19,770 bases of DNA from an uncultured Eubacteriales bacterium (GCA_900550065.1 URQR01000017.1:1-19770); one strand, 5' to 3'; positions 1 to 8,099 are shown, counted from the stretch's first letter. The notes: generated by a model not told the origin, from the letters alone. Numbers and translations: made by a program.

Positions 1-2
1 CA

Positions 3-2504
3 CACCAACGGGAACTCATAGACGAAATGGAACGAGCCTGCGCCGCATTGGAACGCTCTGACACAATACGCGAAAACGAGCATCTGCGAACACAGGCCGC
101 AGAGATGGAAGCAGAGCTTTTATCTCTGCGCAAAAAACTGGGCGCGGCACAGGAGGAAAAGGCTGCGCTCAAAAACGCACTCTTCGAGCAAATTTATAGT
201 GAAAAGCTTACCATTTTAAGTATTTCCGCGCGCAAATTAGACGTCTATTTTAAATCGAATATCGAGGGCGAGCGCAACCGGCTGTCCGCGCTCGAAAAAA
301 GCGCAAAAGAACGAATTGACCAGATGGCTCAAATATTGAAAAGTAACAATATTGATTTAAAAGATGAATTGTACACAAAGCTTGACGAGCTGTCCTTGCT
401 TCTGAATGAAAAGGTAACGAAAGCACAGGCGGATCTGAATTCTGCGCACGGAGCCTTTTCCGAACATGCGCGTGCGGAAATAGAGAAGCTCAAAACGGAA
501 CAGATTACGGACGAAACAGTAAAGGCCTCTGTTAAGAAAAACAATTTTGAGGCGTTTATTGGGCTGAACCTTCTCAACAAGCTTGGAATCTTTTTAATTA
601 TCATTGGCGTAATCGTCGCGTCACAATATACCTATTTTAAGCTGTCCCCTATGCTGAAGGGAATCGCGATGTTCCTGCTCGGAAGCGTAATGCTTGTGGC
701 CGGCGAACTATTAAACAGGAAGAAGCCCAATATTTTTTCGCTCGGCCTGACAGCGGGCGGCGTTGCCGTTCTGTATGTTGCGCTTGCCGTAAGCTATTTT
801 GGGCTGCAAATTCTTTCTATGTATCCGGCCCTGCTCCTCTGCGTGCTAATTACGGGCGTCGCCTTTGTCCTTGCAACACGCTATCACGCGCAGGTCGTTT
901 TAACGTTTGCTCTCATTGGGGGCTATTTGCCCATGTTTTCTATCGGCGCCGGCAGTGCGATGGTTTACGGCGCGATGGTTTATTTTGTCCTTTTAAACCT
1001 ACTCGCTCTGACGATTGCGTTTCAAAAAAAATGGACGATTGCTTCCTTTATCGGCCTGTCGCTGAACATCATTGGTGCGGCATACATTTCTGTCCGCATG
1101 TTCAGTCTGTACTACAATGAGCAGGGCGGTCCTCTGTCAATTGCCGCTACGCTGCTCTATCTCTTGATGACCTTTATTGTCTACACGCTGATTCCGGTCG
1201 TTGGTACATATAAAAAGAAGCTGCCGTTCAAAAAGCCGGATATCGTACTGCTCGCGCTCAATACCTTTTTTAGCTGTATCTTGCTGTATGCCACCTTTGC
1301 CAGCTTTGGGCTGGAGGCGTACAACGGCGCGCTGGCGGTCGTGCTCGCGGCCGTATACCTGCTGCTCGGCTGGTGGAGCGAGCATAACATTGAGGGTGAA
1401 CGGCGCGCACAGGCGTTGTTTTACCTGACCGGGCTGGCTTTCGTGATTTTAGTCGTCCCGCTGCAATTCGGTAAAGCATGGCTCTCGCTCGGCTGGCTCG
1501 CGGAAGCGGTCTTGTTAGCGATATATGGCATTGTGAAGGGCGATAAGCTTTTCCAAAGGTGCGGTTTTAGCATCGGCGGCCTCTGCCTTTTGGCTTTCCT
1601 GCTTATCGACGTACCGGGCGGTCTGTTTTCCTATAATATATTTCCCTATCAATACCTTGCGGTTACGCTCGGCAGTACCGCCATATTGGCAGCATTTATT
1701 TACAAAAAGACGCTTTCTTCTGCCTTTCAGAAGGCGTACAAATACTGTTCGTTAATAAACCTCTGGCTGTACGTCCTTTACCTGCTCTGCAGTGTCACGT
1801 TGCACTCTGTACAGGTTCATTGCGCGCCGGGTATTTTCGACGCGGCCTATCTGCTCCGCGCACTGGCAATCGTTGTGACCTTTGTGCTGGCCTATTTTCT
1901 GCCCCGTGTCCGGATTTTGTGCGATATGGGCGTCAAGGTGATAGCCACACTCCAATACGGCGTAGGTATTATATGGCTGTATGCGCTGAACCACACCGGC
2001 TCGCCCGTCGGTGACATGACACAGGTTCCCGCCGTATATGCCATAATCGGCACCGCTATACTGGCGCTTGTTGCCCTGCTGTCGGTTTTCGCGGTCTATG
2101 ACCTGATGCGATGCTTGGTTTTAGAGCAAAAAATCAAAGCCGCGTGGTTCCCGCTCGCCGTTTCATGCTATCTGCTTTTGATTTTGACACAAAACCTGAT
2201 TACACAATATCACCTCGCCTTTTCCAGCGCAGCGCTCAGTATTTTATATATGGTGGCGGCGCTTGCATGGATTGTGTTCGGATTTGCGCGGCGGTATGCG
2301 CTTTTGCGGCGGTTTGGATTAGCGCTTTCCATTTTAGCTGTGGCAAAATTGTTTTTGATTGACCTGTTTGGGCTTACAAAAGGATATCAGATTGTTTCGT
2401 ACTTTTCACTCGGTATTACGCTGCTAATCATATCCTTTGTCTACCAATACTTCAGCAAGCGTCTGGAACGCAAAACAGAGGAGGAACATACAGATGATAC
2501 GTAA
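3..2504 (+). CDS. DUF2339 multi-pass membrane protein, 5' end cut by the window edge
   Basis: The first ATG is at 27, but the frame stays open to the left edge (codons from position 3 read HQRELIDE) and no Shine-Dalgarno site precedes 27, so the true start probably lies outside the window. Numbering from the ATG at 27, residues 1-165 are charged and heptad-like, a likely cytoplasmic coiled coil. A hydrophobic block opens near residue 178 with FIGLNLLNKLGIFLIIIGV, matching the first membrane segment of DUF2339 proteins, and nearly all the remaining 640 residues are hydrophobic, about 20 or more helices. The tail is short and acidic. The gene overlaps the next by 11 bases, and DUF2339 and DUF3999 genes are known to sit side by side, so the two products may form an envelope complex. 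The biochemical function of the family is unknown to me; the family call rests on recognised sequence pattern and neighbour. Confidence 0.85.
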   Translation, partial: HQRELIDEMERACAALERSDTIRENEHLRTQAAEMEAELLSLRKKLGAAQEEKAALKNALFEQIYSEKLTILSISARKLDVYFKSNIEGERNRLSALEKSAKERIDQMAQILKSNNIDLKDELYTKLDELSLLLNEKVTKAQADLNSAHGAFSEHARAEIEKLKTEQITDETVKASVKKNNFEAFIGLNLLNKLGIFLIIIGVIVASQYTYFKLSPMLKGIAMFLLGSVMLVAGELLNRKKPNIFSLGLTAGGVAVLYVALAVSYFGLQILSMYPALLLCVLITGVAFVLATRYHAQVVLTFALIGGYLPMFSIGAGSAMVYGAMVYFVLLNLLALTIAFQKKWTIASFIGLSLNIIGAAYISVRMFSLYYNEQGGPLSIAATLLYLLMTFIVYTLIPVVGTYKKKLPFKKPDIVLLALNTFFSCILLYATFASFGLEAYNGALAVVLAAVYLLLGWWSEHNIEGERRAQALFYLTGLAFVILVVPLQFGKAWLSLGWLAEAVLLAIYGIVKGDKLFQRCGFSIGGLCLLAFLLIDVPGGLFSYNIFPYQYLAVTLGSTAILAAFIYKKTLSSAFQKAYKYCSLINLWLYVLYLLCSVTLHSVQVHCAPGIFDAAYLLRALAIVVTFVLAYFLPRVRILCDMGVKVIATLQYGVGIIWLYALNHTGSPVGDMTQVPAVYAIIGTAILALVALLSVFAVYDLMRCLVLEQKIKAAWFPLAVSCYLLLILTQNLITQYHLAFSSAALSILYMVAALAWIVFGFARRYALLRRFGLALSILAVAKLFLIDLFGLTKGYQIVSYFSLGITLLIISFVYQYFSKRLERKTEEEHTDDT

Positions 2505-3696
2505 AAAAAGATGCGGTAAGGCCGTATGCGCCGTGCTGTCCCTTCTAATCCTTTGTGCCGGGTCCGCGGCTGCGCATACGGCGTATGTTGAAAACAGCGG
2601 CACAGCTGCGTATAAATCTGTCCGGCTTACGCCGCAGATTTATCAATATGCGAACGCGGATTTGTCCGATCTTATGCTGATGGATGATAATGGCGAGCCC
2701 GTGCCGTACTTTATCCGCTCCTGTGACCGGACCGTTCAGGAAAACAAAACCGTGTACCCAATGGAATTCATCGATTCGTATATAAAGGACGACGCGTTTT
2801 ATTTTGACTACAGGGTTTGGCCTCTGCCGGACAGCGACGTCGCAGCGGATTCGATTTTCTTTACAACGCAAAATACCGGCTTTGCAAAGCCGGTAGCCAT
2901 TTACGGCAGCTACGACGGGATTCATTGGGAGTACGTACAGGACGATATGCTCTACGCGGTGGACGGTAACACAAAGCTATCGCTTACGTTCCACACACCG
3001 CAAAAATATACCCATTACCGCTTCCGGCTTGCAAACAATTTAGAGCGAATTACCTTTGAGTCGGTGCAATTGCAGCGCAATGATTTGTTACAGGAAACGA
3101 GCCGTTTTGTAGAGCAGCTTTCGCCCGCCTTTCGCACAGAGGAAAAGGAACGGCAAACGCACATTTATATCGAAGGGCTAAAGCATTTAAAGCTTGCGCA
3201 GCTTACCCTGCATACAGACAGTATGTTCCAGCGTAGCGTCCATTCGCTCGGCATTCAGCGCGAACTGTACCGTCTCACCTTTGACGGCACAACCTATGAA
3301 GATACCACATTGCCGCTTGGCGGCAGACAGTCCGGAGAGGACGTCTTGGAAGTCATAATCGACAATCACGACGATAAACCAATCACAATCAGCGGCGTCA
3401 CCGTACGCTATTACGCGGATGACCTTGTATTCGCGGGCGGTGACAGCAAGAGCTTTACGATTGCGTTTAGCGGCGACAACACGGCAAAAGCCCCGGTATA
3501 CGACATCGCCTCCTATCAGGCGCAGATTTTACAGGCCGGTACCGACCGGCTCACCGTCGGCAATGTAGAAATAGAGCAAGCGCAGCAGCCGCAGACAGAG
3601 ACCGACTATACGCTTATTTTCAACTGTGTAATTGTCGCCGTTGCGGTGCTGTTAGGAATTCTGCTGCTTCTAAAGCTTCGGAAAAAGCGCACTTAA
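2494..3696 (+). CDS. DUF3999-type exported protein with C-terminal membrane anchor
   Basis: The start at ATG 2494 is preferred over an in-frame ATG at 2437 because GAGGAGGAA lies just upstream of 2494 and the product then begins with a clean signal peptide: basic MIRKKRCGK, a hydrophobic core, and a cleavage site near AGSAAA-H. The 400-residue product has a beta-rich extracytoplasmic body. An early stretch, DLSDLMLMDDNGEPVPY, resembles the conserved DUF3999 start where residues describe a bond to a preceding DUF2339 partner gene. One membrane helix near residues 372-392 (IVAVAVLLGILLLL) is followed by a basic cytoplasmic tail, giving a type I anchored topology. The start lies inside the end of the DUF2339 gene, so translation is probably coupled. 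A strong terminator follows directly. Molecular function is unknown. Confidence 0.8.
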   Translation: MIRKKRCGKAVCAVLSLLILCAGSAAAHTAYVENSGTAAYKSVRLTPQIYQYANADLSDLMLMDDNGEPVPYFIRSCDRTVQENKTVYPMEFIDSYIKDDAFYFDYRVWPLPDSDVAADSIFFTTQNTGFAKPVAIYGSYDGIHWEYVQDDMLYAVDGNTKLSLTFHTPQKYTHYRFRLANNLERITFESVQLQRNDLLQETSRFVEQLSPAFRTEEKERQTHIYIEGLKHLKLAQLTLHTDSMFQRSVHSLGIQRELYRLTFDGTTYEDTTLPLGGRQSGEDVLEVIIDNHDDKPITISGVTVRYYADDLVFAGGDSKSFTIAFSGDNTAKAPVYDIASYQAQILQAGTDRLTVGNVEIEQAQQPQTETDYTLIFNCVIVAVAVLLGILLLLKLRKKRT

Positions 3697-3725
3697 AAAG
3701 ACCCGCATATGCGGGTCTTTTTTTA
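3694..3725. terminator. Bidirectional rho-independent terminator
   Basis: The perfect inverted repeat AAAAGACCCGCAT / ATGCGGGTCTTTT is flanked by A and T runs, so it can end transcription from both sides. It serves the DUF3999 gene on the + strand and the serine hydrolase gene on the - strand, whose TAA stop lies within the T run at 3723-3725. Confidence 0.92.
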
Positions 3726-4862
3726 TGATAAACACTGATAAACAATATTGCGCAGGCGCGGGTGAATATAAGGGTGCTTTCCATTTAACATGTGCTGAAT
3801 GTAAAACACAGCCAACTGGTTTTCCGGGTCAATCAGCGCATATGCGCCTGCCGCACCGTCCCAGCCAAATTCCCCAACCGGACTGAGCGAGCCGCCCCGC
3901 GCGCGGTCCACCATCGTCCGTACGCCGAGCCCATATCCGTATCCTGTAAGATGCGGCCAGTCGAAATCGCGCATACTCACCGCATCAAGGTGGTTCGTAC
4001 GCATCAAATCTATCGTGCGTCGGCTCAAAATCCGTTCTCCCGCCGCCGTACTGCCGCCGTTACAGAGCGCATTTGCAAACAGAATATAGTCGTCCGCACA
4101 AGAAATAAGCCCCGCGCCGCCGCTTTCATACTCACTTCCGAGCCGGAACCTGTTTTTTAACTCCACTCTCTCATATCGGTTTAATTCGTCCTTATATTCA
4201 TACTGCTGCGCCATTTTGGCCTCAACCGCGCTGTCATAGGCAAACCCCGTGCGGCACATCCCCAGCGGGTCAAAAATATGCTCCTGCAAATACTGTCCAA
4301 ACCGCTGCCCAGACACTACTTCTATCAATGCACCGAGTACGTCGTGGCACAAGCTGTATTGCCAATGTGTCCCCGGCTCAAACGAAAGCGGTTGCTGCGC
4401 AATCGCCCTCGCAATCTCCCGTGTTGGGCACTTGCCGCCCGTCTTTTCCCGCACTGCCCGAATCTCCGGCGTATCAAGCTCGTAATTCAGCCCGGCAGTC
4501 ATAGAAAAAAGCTGCCCAACCGTTATTTGGTTCTTTGCTTTGACTTGCTCTGTCTTTCCGTCTATATGGCGCAGCACAGTCATGTCCGAAAATTCGGGCA
4601 AATAGGCCGAAACAGGGTCTGTCAACAGAAATTTCCCCCGCTCAAAGAGCTGCAGCGCTGCCGTACAGGTTATCATTTTGGACGCCGAATACAAAAAGAA
4701 CAGATGGTCCGATGTAAGAGGCGTTTTCGCCTCCACATCAGCATACCCGGACTGATGCCGGAAAACCTGTTTCCCTTTATGATATATAATACAATCCGCT
4801 CCCGGAATAAGCCATGTGGATATATCGTCTAAAAATCGTACCACATCTTGAAACTCTGCCAT
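3723..4862 (-). CDS. Serine hydrolase, class C beta-lactamase / family VIII esterase fold
   Basis: This 379-residue protein has the serine beta-lactamase-like layout. The SxxK nucleophile motif is SASK at 59-62, so Ser59 and Lys62 are the predicted catalytic pair. The second motif is Tyr169-Ser170-Leu171 (WQYSLCHDVLG) rather than the Tyr-Ala-Asn of true class C enzymes. The third is GWDGAAG at 333-339 in place of Lys-Thr-Gly. YSL plus a W-x-G-type third motif is characteristic of family VIII carboxylesterases such as EstB, so ester hydrolysis is more likely than antibiotic resistance; DD-peptidase-like activity remains possible. No signal peptide is visible, suggesting a cytoplasmic enzyme. 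The start is supported by TGAGGAGT about eight bases upstream. It is transcribed alone from its own promoter at 4908-4936. The substrate is unknown. Confidence 0.9.
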   Translation of the reverse strand: MAEFQDVVRFLDDISTWLIPGADCIIYHKGKQVFRHQSGYADVEAKTPLTSDHLFFLYSASKMITCTAALQLFERGKFLLTDPVSAYLPEFSDMTVLRHIDGKTEQVKAKNQITVGQLFSMTAGLNYELDTPEIRAVREKTGGKCPTREIARAIAQQPLSFEPGTHWQYSLCHDVLGALIEVVSGQRFGQYLQEHIFDPLGMCRTGFAYDSAVEAKMAQQYEYKDELNRYERVELKNRFRLGSEYESGGAGLISCADDYILFANALCNGGSTAAGERILSRRTIDLMRTNHLDAVSMRDFDWPHLTGYGYGLGVRTMVDRARGGSLSPVGEFGWDGAAGAYALIDPENQLAVFYIQHMLNGKHPYIHPRLRNIVYQCLS

Positions 4863-4907
4863 GAAAAATACTCCTCACATGTTTGTTTTGTTGAAATAAC
4901 AAAATAA

Positions 4908-4936
4908 ATTATACTGCTTTGCGCATAAAAATGCAA
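4908..4936 (-). promoter_or_regulatory. Sigma-A promoter of the serine hydrolase gene
   Basis: Read on the - strand, TTGCAT (4936-4931) is followed after exactly 17 bases by a perfect TATAAT (4913-4908). The start codon is about 45 bases downstream. It is divergent from the promoter at 4962-4990. Confidence 0.8.
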
Positions 4937-4961
4937 GTGTTTTGAGTCTATCTATGAACGG

Positions 4962-4990
4962 TTGACACAAAAAAGGCCGCATGGTACAAT
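4962..4990 (+). promoter_or_regulatory. Strong sigma-A promoter of the beta-helix gene
   Basis: TTGACA (4962-4967), a 17-base spacer, and TACAAT (4985-4990) preceded by TGG give a perfect -35, a near-perfect -10 and a TGn extension. Transcription should start near 4997, inside the inverted repeat 4994-5014, leaving a leader of about 145 bases before the GTG at 5142. Confidence 0.82.
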
Positions 4991-4993
4991 ATA

Positions 4994-5014
4994 CGCAAAG
5001 GCAAAGCCTTTGCG
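4994..5014. repeat. Perfect inverted repeat at the predicted transcription start
   Basis: CGCAAAGGC-AAA-GCCTTTGCG forms a 9-bp stem with a 3-base loop. It straddles the predicted +1 of the upstream promoter, so it may act as a DNA operator instead of an RNA hairpin. A variant copy lies at 5107-5125, and both are followed by GCTTGG. Confidence 0.75.
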
Positions 5015-5018
5015 CTTG

Positions 5019-5077
5019 GAAGAAATCGCTGTCGGAGCGTGACTCCTCTTCCCGCAGTGCGGGAACGCGCTTTCTTC
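5019..5077 (+). ncRNA. Candidate structured leader RNA (three-way junction)
   Basis: Three stems nest in the 5' leader of the beta-helix gene. P1 pairs 5019-5025 with 5071-5077, then after one mismatch 5027-5029 with 5067-5069. P2 pairs GGAG 5034-5037 with CTCC 5043-5046. P3 is TTCCCGCA (5049-5056) with TGCGGGAA (5058-5065). The region is transcribed from the 4962-4990 promoter and contains no credible gene. I do not recognise a known riboswitch class; it could be a cis-regulator or a dispersed palindromic repeat. Confidence 0.45.
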
Positions 5078-5106
5078 GGATGCGTGCCACATTTATGATA
5101 TAAATA

Positions 5107-5125
5107 CGCAAGCCAAAGGCTTGCG
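5107..5125 (+). repeat. Second leader hairpin next to the ribosome binding site
   Basis: CGCAAGCC-AAA-GGCTTGCG is an 8-bp stem with the same AAA loop and the same trailing GCTTGG as the repeat at 4994-5014. The paired bases differ from that copy while pairing is kept. It ends four bases before the GGGGGA Shine-Dalgarno site. Confidence 0.7.
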
Positions 5126-5141
5126 CTTGGGGGAAACCACC

Positions 5142-6386
5142 GTGTCCAAACTTCGCATCATATTTATGATAACATCCGTTATATTGCTGTTATCCGTTAT
5201 AGCGGGTCCAATCTACGCACAGGAAAGCGGCACGAGCCTATCCATACAAGGCAGCCTGTCAATAAACGGCGGCAAGCTGGAGGGGTGTGTTGTGGCGGCG
5301 AATACAACGGACGGTGAAAAAACAGCCGATATTTCACTCGCTGTATATGAAGATAATACGCTACTTGCGATTCGGGCGGAACGGATTTCCATCCCTGCGG
5401 ACGGAGCGCGGCATACATATACCATCAGTATGGATACTCCTGCCGCAAAATCCGGAACCGTAAAGCTAATGGTTTGGGAGGATTTATTTTGCGCGCGCCC
5501 GTTGTGCGGCGCGGTGCAGTCTTCGCTCGCTTCGCTGCACGCCGGGCTGACGTGGGCACCGCCGGCGCTGGTGAACCCAACCGTTATTACCTTAACAAAA
5601 GATAGCTGGTCGCCAAAGCTCGACAACGAAAAAGACTATTTGATTCAGCTGCCTGACGAGCCGCGCGAACAGACAGTGCGGATACAGGGCGGCCGCAATG
5701 TCGTACTCATCGGCGGGCACATCCGGATACCGAAAAAGGGCTCGTCCGACCACCGTGCGATTTATATTCTCGACGGCGCGCCGAGCCGTACTGTGCATAT
5801 TGAGGGCGTTTTAGTCACATGCCACGACGAAGACGAAGGCGACGCAATTGCAATCGACGCACCAAACACAATTGTACAGGTCGAAAACTTCCGCGTAGAA
5901 AACCTACAGGGCGCAATCAACACCAAGGAAGGCCATAACCATTCCGATATTATACAGCCGTGGGGCGGCGTTGCCGAGCTGCGTGTCGATAAATTGACCG
6001 GCAGCAGCAACTATCAAGGCTTGTTTTTAAATGCTGACTTTAACCGAAACGGCGCGATCCGCTTAAAAAATATCAATTTGACGGCGGATGAAGAATGGTT
6101 TAGCGGCGCAAAGGGCGGCTACATGCTTTGGCTCGACGAGAAATCGTCCCCGCCGCCACGCATTGAGCTTGAAAATGTTTATGTAAAGCCGCGTATGGGG
6201 CGGTCATTAGAAAGCACCGTACATCCGGCTAATACAGCTTCAATTCAAAATGGTTATGCTTCTTGGCCCGGCTTAGCGCATGTGACGGGCGGCGTGTATT
6301 TAGCCGATGCGTCGACGCCCGACTTTGTTCCCGCCGGCAGTGTGGGAATCGGCTATACGCACAAATGGGGCGAATGGTACAAATAA
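5142..6386 (+). CDS. Secreted right-handed parallel beta-helix protein
   Basis: The start is taken as GTG 5142, with GGGGGAA at 5129-5135 as ribosome binding site; an upstream in-frame TTG at 5121 lies inside a hairpin and lacks one. The 414-residue product begins with a signal peptide, hydrophobic residues 6-23 and cleavage near IYA-Q (residue 26). Residues 27-140 look like a beta-sandwich domain. From about 145 the sequence shows repeated short rungs (VRIQGGRNVVLIGGHIRI, VHIEGVLVTC, VQVENFRVENLQGAI) typical of pectin-lyase-like beta helices. A conserved-looking loop, HNHSDIIQPWGG at 265-276, is a good candidate for a ligand or catalytic site. No cell-wall anchor or dockerin is seen. It may bind or cleave a polysaccharide, but no specific lyase or hydrolase family is recognised. 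It stands alone with its own promoter, structured leader and terminator. Confidence 0.8.
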   Translation: MSKLRIIFMITSVILLLSVIAGPIYAQESGTSLSIQGSLSINGGKLEGCVVAANTTDGEKTADISLAVYEDNTLLAIRAERISIPADGARHTYTISMDTPAAKSGTVKLMVWEDLFCARPLCGAVQSSLASLHAGLTWAPPALVNPTVITLTKDSWSPKLDNEKDYLIQLPDEPREQTVRIQGGRNVVLIGGHIRIPKKGSSDHRAIYILDGAPSRTVHIEGVLVTCHDEDEGDAIAIDAPNTIVQVENFRVENLQGAINTKEGHNHSDIIQPWGGVAELRVDKLTGSSNYQGLFLNADFNRNGAIRLKNINLTADEEWFSGAKGGYMLWLDEKSSPPPRIELENVYVKPRMGRSLESTVHPANTASIQNGYASWPGLAHVTGGVYLADASTPDFVPAGSVGIGYTHKWGEWYK

Positions 6387-6390
6387 CAAA

Positions 6391-6424
6391 AAAAACGGTT
6401 TGGAAGCTCCAAACCGTTTTTTAT
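6391..6424. terminator. Bidirectional rho-independent terminator
   Basis: AAAAACGGTTTGGA pairs with TCCAAACCGTTTTT around an AGC loop, a 14-bp stem with A and T runs on both sides. It ends the beta-helix gene on + and rarA on -, whose stop codon sits in the T tract. Confidence 0.93.
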
Positions 6425-7695
6425 TTTTTTCCTTTTACCGACTCCCAGTACGCCGCAATCGCACGTTCATTTTTGTTGTTGCCCGGCGTATAGTACACCC
6501 TGTCTTTGATATTGTCCGGCAGGTACTGCTGCACCACATAATTGTTCTCAAAGTTGTGCGCGTATAAATATCCCTGCCCGTGGCCGAGCTTTGCCGCGCC
6601 GCTGTAGTGCGAATCCTGTAGGTTGGACGGTACGCCCCCGACGTCCATCGTCTCAATATCGCGCATTGCCGCGTCGATTGATAAAATCGCCGTGTTCGTT
6701 TTCGGTGCGGTCGCCAGCAATAATACCGCCTGTGCAAGCGGAATCCGTGCCTCCGGTAGGCCAAGCTGCTGCGCTGAATCGACGCACGCCTTCGTAATTG
6801 CCGCCGCCTGTGGATACGCCATCCCGATATCCTCTGACGCAATCACCAGCAGGCGGCGGCAGGCGGAAATCAGGTCTCCCGCCGATAACAGCCGCGCCAG
6901 ATAATGAATCGCCGCGTCGGGGTCGGAGCCGCGAATCGACTTTTGAAACGCGCTTAAAATATCGTAATGGCTGTCGCCGTCACGGTCGTAGCGCATCGCC
7001 TTTTTCTGCGCCGCCTCCTCCGCACCGGCAAGCGTCACATGCAGGTTTCCCTTCTTGTCCGGGTCGGCCGACATCGCGCACACCTCGAGCGTATTAAGCG
7101 CCTTGCGCACATCGCCGCCGCTTACGCCCGCGATAAAATCGAGTACGCCGTCGTCAAATGTGATTTTTGTCCCGCCCATATGCTCCGACAGAATCCCCGC
7201 CGCGCGTGAAAGCGCCGCGGCGATTTCCTCCGGCGCGACCACCTTAAACTCAAATACGTTAGAGCGCGACAAAATTGCATTATAAATATAAAAGTATGGG
7301 TTTTCCGTCGTCGAGGCAATTAGCGTCAATTTCCCATTTTCAATAAACTCCAACAGAGACTGCTGCTGCTTTTTATTAAAGTTCTGTATCTCATCAAGAT
7401 ATAAAAGTGCGCCGTCTACATTAAATAAGCTGTCAAGCTCGCTCACGATTGCGCGGATATCACTGACCGAGGCCGTTGTCGCGTTGAGCTTATAGAGCCG
7501 CTTCCCGGTCGAATTTGCAATAATATTGGCGACCGTGGTCTTACCCGTGCCGCTCGGCCCGTAAAAAATCATATTTGGTACATTTTTTTTCTGTATTAAA
7601 TTATAGAGCACCTTCCCCTTGCCAAGAATATGCTTTTGCCCCACAACCTCGTCTAAACTTTTCGGACGCACCATGTCCGCCAGTGGAACCAACAT
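6421..7695 (-). CDS. rarA: Replication-associated recombination protein A (AAA+ ATPase)
   Basis: This is a full-length (424 aa) RarA/MgsA homologue, an ATPase that acts at stalled replication forks and single-stranded DNA gaps in the cytoplasm. It opens with PLADMVRPKSLDEVVGQ, the usual family start. Walker A is GPSGTGKT at 46-53, Walker B LLYLDEIQ at 97-104, sensor 1 STTENP at 128-133, and the arginine-finger region follows as ILSRSNVFEF. The C-terminal half contains the tetramerisation region, including GGVPSNLQDSHY and the terminal YTPGNNKNERAIAAYW typical of the family. The start is supported by an AGGTG about seven bases upstream. A terminator for veg lies just upstream and I see only a weak promoter candidate, so expression may be low or partly read-through. 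No abnormality. Confidence 0.96.
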   Translation of the reverse strand: MLVPLADMVRPKSLDEVVGQKHILGKGKVLYNLIQKKNVPNMIFYGPSGTGKTTVANIIANSTGKRLYKLNATTASVSDIRAIVSELDSLFNVDGALLYLDEIQNFNKKQQQSLLEFIENGKLTLIASTTENPYFYIYNAILSRSNVFEFKVVAPEEIAAALSRAAGILSEHMGGTKITFDDGVLDFIAGVSGGDVRKALNTLEVCAMSADPDKKGNLHVTLAGAEEAAQKKAMRYDRDGDSHYDILSAFQKSIRGSDPDAAIHYLARLLSAGDLISACRRLLVIASEDIGMAYPQAAAITKACVDSAQQLGLPEARIPLAQAVLLLATAPKTNTAILSIDAAMRDIETMDVGGVPSNLQDSHYSGAAKLGHGQGYLYAHNFENNYVVQQYLPDNIKDRVYYTPGNNKNERAIAAYWESVKGKK

Positions 7696-7737
7696 AAAAA
7701 AGCACCTCGCTTATCAAAACACGGCTTACTAAAAAAC

Positions 7738-7766
7738 AAAAAACGGCCGGAAAACCCGCCGTTTTT
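7738..7766 (-). terminator. Rho-independent terminator after veg
   Basis: On the - strand AAAAACGGC pairs with GCCGTTTTT around a GC-containing loop and is followed by a T-rich tract. It lies between the veg stop and the rarA start. Confidence 0.8.
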
Positions 7767-7816
7767 CATTTTCGTAAACCAAAAAAATACACTCAATTCA
7801 TCTTTCCCGCCAGACT

Positions 7817-8068
7817 CTATTTATACATGGCGATTTCGACCGCTTTTGTAAGTACATCCGTATAACTGTATGATACACACCGGTTCTCACCGATATCGTC
7901 CGGCAAAGCGTCGAGCCGAACCGTAAAAATACTGGGGTAAATGCTCTCAATCACACCGCGGCGCACGACCGCAGACTTACGTCCCTTCTTCGATGTCAGG
8001 CGAACCTTTCTGCCAATATTTTTCTGCAGGCTTCTTTTTACCATCGCCAGATCATTTCTCTCTATCAC
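7817..8068 (-). CDS. veg: Veg family protein (DUF1021)
   Basis: A small basic protein of 83 residues when read from GTG 8068, which has AGGGGTGA just upstream; an ATG nine codons later (MVKRSLQKNIG) is an alternative. The longer reading back to 8128 is rejected because it would include the promoter. The sequence NIGRKVRLTSKKGRKSAVV, followed by a GVIESIYPSIFTVRLD core and an ending CVSYSYTDVLTKAVEI, is the Veg signature. Veg is conserved in Firmicutes; in Bacillus subtilis it is reported to influence biofilm matrix expression, and the fold is a small SH3-like barrel. Here it is monocistronic, with a promoter at 8100-8128 and a terminator at 7738-7766. Confidence 0.92.
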   Translation of the reverse strand: MIERNDLAMVKRSLQKNIGRKVRLTSKKGRKSAVVRRGVIESIYPSIFTVRLDALPDDIGENRCVSYSYTDVLTKAVEIAMYK

Positions 8069-8099
8069 GATCTTCACCCCTATACATCTTTGTAGCTTA

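Noticed and set aside
4875..5111. Possible 78-residue gene on the - strand upstream of the serine hydrolase
   Set aside because: It runs through both divergent promoters and the hairpin-rich leader, has no ribosome binding site and shows no family resemblance.
5121..5141. TTG at 5121 as start of the beta-helix protein
   Set aside because: It sits inside a hairpin, has no Shine-Dalgarno site, and would put extra polar residues before the signal peptide; GTG 5142 fits better.
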